This document shows positions 1-4,754 of a stretch of DNA of 7,136 bases, in pieces. Each line of letters starts with the position of its first letter. Position 1 is the first letter of the stretch. A program made the position numbers and the translations under genes. The stretch comes from Candidatus Peregrinibacteria bacterium (GTDB lineage Bacteria; Patescibacteriota; Gracilibacteria; Peribacterales; Peribacteraceae), in the NCBI GenBank assembly GCA_030638845.1, contig DAOWDW010000072.1:1-7136 (forward strand), in the 5' to 3' direction. The notes under the pieces are model-generated. The model was not told where the DNA came from and did not search any database. It saw nothing but the letters and a program-made list of their open reading frames with translations.

Positions 1-224
1 GGTATATCTGGGAAAATGCGAATCCACATTTTTCCTCCACGCTGAACACTACGAGTCATAGCACGTCTGGCAGCTTCTATTTGTCTTGCAGTTATCTCTC
101 CAGTAGACATAGCCTTTAACCCAATAGAACCAAACGCTAGCCTAGAGCCACGGTATGCCTTTCCAGCGAACGCCCCTCGGCGTCGCTGTACTTTCCTGTA
201 TTTGACTTTCTTAGGCTCTAACAT
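1..224 (-). CDS. rplP: 50S ribosomal protein L16, N-terminal part (cut by window edge)
   Basis: L16 is a large-subunit protein near the peptidyl transferase centre and A-site tRNA. The visible 74 residues start [11 protein letters not shown] and include FGSIGLKAM, then [16 protein letters not shown] and [11 protein letters not shown], which match the conserved N-terminal half of bacterial L16 (MLQPKRTKFRK and so on). The reading frame is still open at base 1, so roughly the last half is missing because of the window edge, not because the gene is broken. The ATG lies 3 nt downstream of the rpsC stop, so the two are translationally close and co-transcribed. The 20 nt before the ATG contain no G, so there is no Shine-Dalgarno site. 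The identification is firm from motif matches. Confidence 0.97.
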   Translation of the reverse strand, partial: MLEPKKVKYRKVQRRRGAFAGKAYRGSRLAFGSIGLKAMSTGEITARQIEAARRAMTRSVQRGGKMWIRIFPDI

Positions 225-227
225 GAA

Positions 228-890
228 TTATAAGTGGAGGGAAGCAGATTGAACATGCTCAACTTTTTTAAACACCATTCCTTTGTAGATCCAAACCTTT
301 ATTCCAATTGTGCCGTATCCTGTGGCTGCACTTTTTCTAGCAAATTGAACATTTGCTCTTAAGGTCTGCAAAGGAATATTGCCGTCTTTAAATAGTTCAC
401 TTCGTGCAATTTCTGCGCCATTCAATCGTCCTGAAACAGATACCTTTATTCCTTGGCATCCAGATTGCATAGCCTTCTCTATTGCCATTCTTGCTGCACG
501 ACGAAATGGCATTCTTCTTTGAATTTGCCCTTGAATTGTTTCTGCAATTACATGAGCATCTCCATCTGGATTTCTAATTTCTTGAATATTAACTGCAAAA
601 GTACCACCAAATTTCTTTTCTAAACTAAGTCTTAGTTCTTCTATTGCACTTCCTTGTTTTCCAATAATTACACCTGGCTTACTTGTATGAATAGTAATTG
701 CTGTATTCTTGCTTCTTTCTATCTCTATTTCACTTATACCAGCATCCGTTAATTTAGTTGTAATGTATCTCTTTATAGCAACATCATCTAAAAAGAACTT
801 TCGATAACGTTTTCCCTTAGCAAACCAAGTACTTGCCCAAGAATGTGTTATTCCGAGTCGGAAGCCGTTGGGGTTTACTTTTTGACCCAT
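228..890 (-). CDS. rpsC: 30S ribosomal protein S3
   Basis: S3 sits in the head of the small subunit at the mRNA entry channel and helps form the ribosomal helicase site. The 220-residue product begins MGQKVNPNGFRLGI, the near-invariant S3 start. A type II KH domain follows, with the GxxG loop GKQG at residues 77-80 inside KPGVIIGKQG. The C-terminal domain has QRRMPFRRAARMAIEKAM (about 124-141), SGRLNGAEIARSE and YGTIGIKVWIYKG (about 192-204). Length is normal for the family. It lies 2 nt after the rplV stop and 3 nt before rplP. The 22 nt before its ATG contain no G, so initiation may rely on coupling to rplV or on another signal. No disruptions are seen. Confidence 0.98.
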   Translation of the reverse strand: MGQKVNPNGFRLGITHSWASTWFAKGKRYRKFFLDDVAIKRYITTKLTDAGISEIEIERSKNTAITIHTSKPGVIIGKQGSAIEELRLSLEKKFGGTFAVNIQEIRNPDGDAHVIAETIQGQIQRRMPFRRAARMAIEKAMQSGCQGIKVSVSGRLNGAEIARSELFKDGNIPLQTLRANVQFARKSAATGYGTIGIKVWIYKGMVFKKVEHVQSASLHL

Positions 891-892
891 AG

Positions 893-1498
893 TTATTTAG
901 AGGAATTGGATGCACCTAAAGATTTCGAGGCATCGGCGGTTTTCGGACTTTTATTATCCGAACCTTCCGACTTCTTCGAATGTTTCTTGTCTAATTTAAC
1001 AGGAGTTTCTTTAGATTGTGAACTAGATTCTTGCTTTTTTAAGCTTGTAGACTTCTTTTTGCCATCATTCTTTGCTGCGCCCGCGACCTGTCCCGCAGAA
1101 CCTTGCGGGGAGGGGCGCTCTAATGGTTTTGTTTTTTTAGCTTCTTTGACCTCTTTTCCATTTTTCATTACTTCAGGATGTCCTAGTTCTACCGTTATGT
1201 GGCTTAAGAACTTTCTAATTCTTCGCATTCTTCCACGAGCCATAGGAATGCCTCTATGGTATGTAATTGCTTTATTTACAATAATAGATTTAATAATTAG
1301 CTCGTCTGGATTTTGCTTGTCATTTTGTTTAGCGTTTGATGCTGCAGATTTTATTACTTCTTCTAGTATTCGTGCGGCTTTCTTATTTGTTCGCTCTAGT
1401 GATGCCAAAGCTTTTGGCACAGACATAGTACGTACCATCTTGGCAACTAGGTTGGCCTTCTTAGGAGCAATGCGGACGGAGCGTAGATGAGCTTTCAT
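893..1498 (-). CDS. rplV: 50S ribosomal protein L22 with long Lys/Ser-rich C-terminal tail
   Basis: L22 binds 23S rRNA, and its beta-hairpin lines the polypeptide exit tunnel. Residues 1 to about 112 are the L22 fold: MKAHLRSVRIAPKKANLVAK at the start, then VNKAITYHRGIPMARGRMRR (about 74-93, the hairpin region) and FLSHITVEL (about 97-105). The protein is 201 residues, whereas L22 is usually about 110-120. The extra 89 residues (about 113-201) are rich in Lys, Ser, Glu and Ala, look disordered, and have no recognisable domain. Residues about 126-143 (PLERPSPQGSAGQVAG and neighbours) come from a GC-rich palindromic stretch unlike the rest of the gene. The gene sits 20 nt after rpsS and 2 nt before rpsC. 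The ATG is preceded by 27 nt without a G, ending CTTTATTC, the same octamer as before rplB. The long plus-strand frame opposite is a shadow. Confidence 0.96.
   Translation of the reverse strand: MKAHLRSVRIAPKKANLVAKMVRTMSVPKALASLERTNKKAARILEEVIKSAASNAKQNDKQNPDELIIKSIIVNKAITYHRGIPMARGRMRRIRKFLSHITVELGHPEVMKNGKEVKEAKKTKPLERPSPQGSAGQVAGAAKNDGKKKSTSLKKQESSSQSKETPVKLDKKHSKKSEGSDNKSPKTADASKSLGASNSSK
1077..1118. repeat. GC-rich nested palindrome inside the rplV tail
   Basis: The outer arms GCGCCC (1077-1082) and GGGCGC (1113-1118) are perfectly complementary. An inner pair CCCGCA (1092-1097) and TGCGGG (1104-1109) is also perfect, with a 6-nt loop. The block is clearly richer in GC than the surrounding AT-rich tail and is read in frame as a Pro/Gly/Ala/Ser segment. 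The shape resembles REP-like or Rickettsia-palindromic-element-like insertions in coding DNA, but family membership cannot be shown from a single copy. Confidence 0.5.
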
Positions 1499-1518
1499 GA
1501 ATAAAGAAAAAAGAAATA

Positions 1519-1806
1519 TTATTTACCCTTAGCTTGGGAATCGGCCATTTTTCCTCCATGGCCTTTAAATTTGTTAGTCCAAGCAAATTCGCCAAGTTTA
1601 TGACCTACCATTTGCTCTGTTATATAAACAGGAATGAAATCTTTACCGTTATGGACTGCGAACGTAAAACCTACAAACTCTGGTGGAATATCTGAATTTC
1701 TGGCCCAAGTTTTTATAATTTTCTTCTCGCCTGCCTCGACCATTTTCATGACCTTCTTTAGAAGTTTTTCATCGATGTATGGACCTTTCTTTAGTGATCT
1801 TGCCAT
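1519..1806 (-). CDS. rpsS: 30S ribosomal protein S19
   Basis: S19 forms a complex with S13 in the head of the small subunit and contacts tRNA. The 95-residue product begins [19 protein letters not shown] and carries [43 protein letters not shown] and KFKGHGG, the standard S19 blocks. Length fits the family (about 90-95). An upstream in-frame ATG at 1881 would add 25 residues ([11 protein letters not shown]...) that are unlike S19 and would overlap the end of rplB, so the start at 1806 is preferred. The gap after rplB is 37 nt, the largest within this operon, and contains no G on the coding strand. There is therefore no Shine-Dalgarno sequence, only a T/C/A tract ending TTTTTCTTCTC before the ATG. 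Confidence 0.98.
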   Translation of the reverse strand: MARSLKKGPYIDEKLLKKVMKMVEAGEKKIIKTWARNSDIPPEFVGFTFAVHNGKDFIPVYITEQMVGHKLGEFAWTNKFKGHGGKMADSQAKGK

Positions 1807-1843
1807 GAGAAGAAAAAGAGAAATAAAATGAGAAATAAAAAAT

Positions 1844-2692
1844 TTATCGCCTGCGTTTCTTAAGGCGACGGTTACGAACAATTAAACGATTCGAGTCTTT
1901 TTTAGCGTTACGCGTTTTTACACCAAGTGCTTTCTTACCCCAAGGAGTCTTAGGTGCCTTAAGGCCAATAGGACTATGCCCCTCTCCTCCTCCATGTGGG
2001 TGATCTACTGCATTCATAGATTTTCCAAGAACCTGAGGTCTTCTACCAAGCCAACGCATACGACCAGCTTTTCCAATACGAATTAGATTATGCTCGCTGT
2101 TGCTAACAGCACCAATACTTGCATGGCAATTTTCGTGTACCTTCCTAGTTTCTCCACTTGGTAATTCTATAATTGCAAAGCCAGAATCACATCCAGCTAA
2201 TGTTGCAGATGCACCTGCACTTCTTACTATTTTTCCACCCTGTCCCAAGCGCATTTCAATGTTATATACCTTGTATCCAGATGGAATATTTTTCATTTGC
2301 ATTCTGTTTCCAGTTTTTACTTTTGTTCTGTCTGCACACACAATTTGGTCTCCTTCTTTAAGTCCTTCTGGAGCTAAAACATATCGCTTTTCTCCATCTT
2401 CATAATGAATTAAGGCAATATATGCAGATCTATTTGGATCATATTCTAAAGATGCTACCTTTCCTGTAATACCCAACTTATCTGTACGTTTAAAATCTAC
2501 AATACGATAAAGCCTCTTATGTCCTCCTCCTCTATGACGCACGGTTATGCTACCAGAACTATTGCGTCCGGAGCATTTCTTTTTACCGAAGGTTAAGCTT
2601 TTTTCTGGTCTCTTTTTAGTTAGACCAGAGAAGTCTGCAACCGACATATTTCGGCGTCCTGGGCTCGTTGGTTTCAGTTTCTTAACTGGCAT
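1844..2692 (-). CDS. rplB: 50S ribosomal protein L2
   Basis: L2 is a primary 23S rRNA binding protein needed for subunit association and peptidyl transferase activity. The 282-residue product is close to the usual 270-280. It shows the OB-like RNA-binding domain with [20 protein letters not shown] (about 48-67) and [15 protein letters not shown] (about 81-95), then the SH3-like domain with [20 protein letters not shown]. The signature DHPHGGGEG (230-238) includes the His equivalent to the essential His229 of E. coli L2. The C-terminus is basic (RLKKRRR), as usual. It follows rplW by 13 nt. The ATG is preceded by 30 nt without a G, ending CTTTATTC, identical to the octamer before rplV. Confidence 0.98.
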   Translation of the reverse strand: MPVKKLKPTSPGRRNMSVADFSGLTKKRPEKSLTFGKKKCSGRNSSGSITVRHRGGGHKRLYRIVDFKRTDKLGITGKVASLEYDPNRSAYIALIHYEDGEKRYVLAPEGLKEGDQIVCADRTKVKTGNRMQMKNIPSGYKVYNIEMRLGQGGKIVRSAGASATLAGCDSGFAIIELPSGETRKVHENCHASIGAVSNSEHNLIRIGKAGRMRWLGRRPQVLGKSMNAVDHPHGGGEGHSPIGLKAPKTPWGKKALGVKTRNAKKDSNRLIVRNRRLKKRRR

Positions 2693-2705
2693 GAATAAAG
2701 GAAAG

Positions 2706-2996
2706 TTATAGTGAAGTTAGGTCTAAATCTTTTTTGGAGTTAAGTGTTATAAACACTTTTTTTATGTGCTGTCTCTTTTCCATAGTCCCACCTCGTATTT
2801 TTCTTGTTTTTTTAGGGACTCTCATAGAACGAATACTTGCAACATCTAAATCATAAAATCTTTTAATCGCCTTCTTTACATCTATCTTTGTAGCTTTTGT
2901 AGCAACTTTAAGCGTATATACTCGTGTATCTCCAGTTTTCTGGGACTCGGCTTTCTCTGTAACTATTGGGCCTAATATAACGCGGGATAAATCCAT
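2706..2996 (-). CDS. rplW: 50S ribosomal protein L23
   Basis: L23 lies at the mouth of the exit tunnel and is the docking site for trigger factor and SRP. The 96-residue product matches the family: an N-terminal ILGPIVTEKAE block, VYTLKVATKATKIDVKKAIKRF in the centre, then VASIRSMRVPKKTRKIRGGT and a closing beta strand with IKKVFITLNSKKDLDL. Length is normal. It lies between rplD (14-nt gap) and rplB (13-nt gap), its usual place in S10-type operons. There is no Shine-Dalgarno sequence: the whole 14-nt gap and the end of rplD before it lack G on the coding strand. No anomalies within the protein. Confidence 0.95.
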   Translation of the reverse strand: MDLSRVILGPIVTEKAESQKTGDTRVYTLKVATKATKIDVKKAIKRFYDLDVASIRSMRVPKKTRKIRGGTMEKRQHIKKVFITLNSKKDLDLTSL

Positions 2997-3010
2997 AAAG
3001 AAATGAAAAA

Positions 3011-3835
3011 TTATTTTTTAGAGGGGGAAGATTTTTTAACTTCCTCAGCTTCTTTAGACTCTTTAGCTTCTTTCTTTGCCTTAGCTGGAGCTTTCTTTGT
3101 AGTTGATGGTTTTTTAGTTTCTTTAGCTTCCTTAGACTCTTCAGCTTCTTTAGCTTCTTTCTTTTCGGATTTCGAGCTTCGGATTTCGGATTTTATCGAA
3201 TCTTTCTTCGCTCCAAATATCTCCTCAACTTTCTTTATCGCGTCTGTCATAAATATTATCGATCTTGAATTAAGAATATCTACAGGATTTAAATAGCCAA
3301 CTTGAACAGTTTTTACTCCTGGAATATTTCTAACAGAAAGCTGTAAATCATTATTACTTTCTGGAAGTACAAAAAGAATAGAACGTCCTAGTTCTACAGG
3401 AAGTTTTGTAAGTAAGGCTGATGCTTTCTTGGTGCTCCTTTCTTCTTTGTATCCTTCTAAGCCAATTATTTTACCTGCTACTGCCTGAGCAGAAAGACAA
3501 GATCTTAACGCTGCCTGTCTCATTTTATGTGGCATATCTTTAGTAAAATTCGTATTATTTCTTGGGCCAAATGCTTTTCCACCACCTCTAAGCAGTGGAG
3601 ATCTTACAGAACCTCTTCGTGCTCTACCTGTTCCTTTTTGTGCATATAGTTTCTTTGTAGAACCACGTATTTCACCCCTGCTCTTTGCATGGGCAATAGA
3701 GTAGCGTCTATTACTCTGCTGACGAATTACTGCCTGATGCATAAGTCCATCATTAATAGCAGACTCGAAGACAGATGCAGGCAATGCAATAGTGCCTTTC
3801 TTTGTGCCAGTTGATGTATATACATCTATATTCAT
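3011..3835 (-). CDS. rplD: 50S ribosomal protein L4 with Lys/Glu/Ala/Ser-rich C-terminal tail
   Basis: L4 binds 23S rRNA and sends a loop into the exit tunnel. The core (about residues 1-207) contains the conserved loop KLYAQKGTGRARRGSVRSP (62-80), LLRGGGKAFGP (81-91) and MPHKMRQAALRSCLS, followed by the Rossmann-like part with RSILFVLPES (151-160) and NPVDILNSRSIIFM. L4 is usually about 200-210 residues, but this product is 274. The extra 67 residues (about 208-274) are repetitive, highly charged and probably disordered (KEAKEAEESKEAKETKK, then KKEAKESKEAEEVKK). Residues about 213-224 come from tandem 7-bp DNA repeats. The start codon overlaps the rplC stop by one base (TAATG), which suggests translational coupling. 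In E. coli, L4 autoregulates the S10 operon through its leader. I see no comparable leader structure here. Confidence 0.96.
   Translation of the reverse strand: MNIDVYTSTGTKKGTIALPASVFESAINDGLMHQAVIRQQSNRRYSIAHAKSRGEIRGSTKKLYAQKGTGRARRGSVRSPLLRGGGKAFGPRNNTNFTKDMPHKMRQAALRSCLSAQAVAGKIIGLEGYKEERSTKKASALLTKLPVELGRSILFVLPESNNDLQLSVRNIPGVKTVQVGYLNPVDILNSRSIIFMTDAIKKVEEIFGAKKDSIKSEIRSSKSEKKEAKEAEESKEAKETKKPSTTKKAPAKAKKEAKESKEAEEVKKSSPSKK
3165..3192. repeat. Tandem 7-bp repeats (TCGGATT type) inside the rplD tail
   Basis: TCGGATT occurs at 3165-3171, 3179-3185 and 3186-3192. The heptad at 3172-3178 is the diverged TCGAGCT, so the block is four consecutive 7-bp units. On the coding strand the unit reads AATCCGA. 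Seven is not a multiple of three, so the units are read in shifting frames (KSEIRSSKSE), which argues that the DNA repeat, not the peptide, is what is repeated. It sits within the disordered extension of L4. Confidence 0.6.
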
Positions 3836-4458
3836 TATGAAGCACTAGAAGAAGTATCTGATAAAGTTTCGACTGTAATAAAAACACGAGATCCATTTGG
3901 TCCTGGAATAGGACCTTTTACTGCTATTACTCCTTTCTTTTCGTCAGAAATAATAACTGGTCTATTTTTTAGCGTTATTGTGTCTCCTCCCATTCTACCT
4001 GGCATTTTCTTTCCTTTAAGTACACGTCCTGGGTATTCCTTCATTCCAATAGAACCTGGTTTTCTATGATGATGGGAACCATGTGTTTCTGGTCCACGAG
4101 AGAATTTATGTCTTTTAATAACACCTTGGAACCCTTTTCCTTTACTGGTTCCAGTAATGGTTACTGTGCTCTCTACAGGAATCTGAGCCGCAGTAATTGT
4201 AGATCCTGCTTTAACGTCTTCTAGAGTGTCTACTCTCCATTCCTTTTGAATACTGTACTTTGTGTGCTCATTTCCTTTCCTTGTTTTCCATTTTTTTGGT
4301 CCTACTCCTAATACTAAAGCATTGTATCCATCTTTCTCCTCTGTTTTAGTTCTTACAACTGTATTTGGCTCTACCTCTAAATAGGTTACAGCAACAGATT
4401 CTCCATTTTCTTGGAAAATACGTGACATGCCAGCTTTGGTTGCAATTAAACCAGTCAT
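3835..4458 (-). CDS. rplC: 50S ribosomal protein L3
   Basis: L3 is one of the first proteins to assemble on 23S rRNA and reaches toward the peptidyl transferase centre. The 207-residue product has the usual length. It begins MTGLIATKAGMSRIF and contains GTSKGKGFQGVIKRHKF, GPETHGSHHHRKPGSIG, PGRVLKGKKMPGRMGG and VKGPIPGPNGSRVFI, all canonical. In the GSIG loop E. coli has GSIGQ, carrying the Gln methylated by PrmB. Here it is GSIGM, so that modification cannot occur at this position. It is the first gene of the visible operon. rpsJ, which normally precedes it, is absent from the 296 nt before the divergent lysS. There is no Shine-Dalgarno motif in the 20 nt before the ATG. Its stop overlaps the rplD start by one base. 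Confidence 0.98.
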   Translation of the reverse strand: MTGLIATKAGMSRIFQENGESVAVTYLEVEPNTVVRTKTEEKDGYNALVLGVGPKKWKTRKGNEHTKYSIQKEWRVDTLEDVKAGSTITAAQIPVESTVTITGTSKGKGFQGVIKRHKFSRGPETHGSHHHRKPGSIGMKEYPGRVLKGKKMPGRMGGDTITLKNRPVIISDEKKGVIAVKGPIPGPNGSRVFITVETLSDTSSSAS

Positions 4459-4526
4459 AAGTCTTAGAGGTTCTTCTGGCTCACTTGTCTTGAAAAGAGG
4501 TGGGCTAGAACAATAAGCGAGAGCAC

Positions 4527-4554
4527 TTTAAAGGTGATGCAAGGGTATGGTCAA
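4527..4554 (-). promoter_or_regulatory. Possible promoter of the ribosomal protein operon
   Basis: On the minus strand a -35-like TTGACC (4554-4549) is followed after 16 bp by a -10-like TTTAAA (4532-4527). Transcription would start near 4520, leaving a leader of about 60 nt before the rplC ATG. The match is moderate and AT-rich DNA gives chance matches, so other starts in the 4459-4754 gap are possible. I see no clear attenuator or L4-type leader hairpin in this stretch. Confidence 0.3.
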
Positions 4555-4637
4555 CAAAAACAAGAGGTTTTTTATTTGTAACTTTAACCGCAGGTAAGCA
4601 ACCCTCTCCCAATTTAGAACACCCAATACCTACTATT

Positions 4638-4649
4638 ATTCAATTGAAT
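4638..4649. promoter_or_regulatory. 12-bp perfect palindrome in the divergent intergenic region
   Basis: ATTCAATTGAAT is a perfect inverted repeat, followed almost at once by the 6-bp palindrome GTTAAC (4651-4656). It lies just before the first of the two longer operator-like palindromes. It may be part of a regulatory region for either divergent transcript, but AT-rich palindromes of this size can also arise by chance. Confidence 0.25.
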
Positions 4650-4657
4650 TGTTAACC

Positions 4658-4678
4658 TTGTGTTACATTGTCACACAT
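4658..4678. promoter_or_regulatory. Operator-like imperfect palindrome, copy 1
   Basis: Left arm TTGTGTTAC, spacer ATT, right arm GTCACACAT: seven of nine positions are complementary. The 15-mer CTTGTGTTACATTGT at 4657-4671 is repeated exactly at 4688-4702, 31 bp downstream, close to three helical turns. Two dyad sites on the same DNA face in a divergent promoter region suggest binding by a dimeric regulator. I cannot assign the regulator family. Confidence 0.5.
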
Positions 4679-4688
4679 TTAAACATTC

Positions 4689-4709
4689 TTGTGTTACATT
4701 GTAATACAA
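4689..4709. promoter_or_regulatory. Operator-like imperfect palindrome, copy 2
   Basis: Left arm TTGTGTTAC, spacer ATT, right arm GTAATACAA: eight of nine positions are complementary, making this the better of the two dyads. It ends 34 bp before the proposed lysS -10 box, so an activator, or a repressor acting with copy 1, could act here. It also lies upstream of the rplC operon promoter region on the other strand. Confidence 0.5.
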
Positions 4710-4739
4710 AATAAAAAAACTCCATTTAAATTTAATTTC

Positions 4740-4748
4740 TGCTACTAT
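4740..4748 (+). promoter_or_regulatory. Extended -10 promoter giving a probably leaderless lysS transcript
   Basis: TGCTACTAT (4740-4748) fits an extended -10 element (TG, one base, then TATAAT-like TACTAT). The last base of the hexamer is 7 nt before the lysS ATG, so the expected transcription start is the A of ATG itself. No good -35 hexamer lies at the usual spacing, which extended -10 promoters tolerate. The lack of any Shine-Dalgarno sequence upstream of the ATG is consistent with a leaderless mRNA. Confidence 0.4.
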
Positions 4749-4754
4749 CTATAT

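Noticed and set aside
160..187. GC-rich partial inverted repeat at the start of rplP
   Set aside because: The encoded residues ([10 protein letters not shown] region) align normally with L16, so it is ordinary coding sequence.
843..1490. Long open plus-strand frame of 215 codons
   Set aside because: It lies exactly opposite rplV. Its product is a Ser/Phe/Leu-rich mirror of a Lys/Ser-rich gene with no family resemblance and no start signal.
1807..1881. Extended 120-residue start for S19
   Set aside because: The extra 25 residues are not S19-like and would overlap rpl[11 protein letters not shown] is the family start.
3165..3192. CRISPR-like array
   Set aside because: The units are 7 bp and contiguous without spacers, inside a coding region.
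3003..3296. Plus-strand frame opposite the rplD tail
   Set aside because: It is a repetitive Ser/Leu/Ala/Phe shadow of the low-complexity tail with no independent support.
4689..4754. Upstream TTG start for lysS adding 22 residues
   Set aside because: It begins inside the palindromic repeat, the added residues (rich in Phe, Tyr, Lys and Asn) do not fit LysRS N-termini, and the proposed -10 lies within this stretch.
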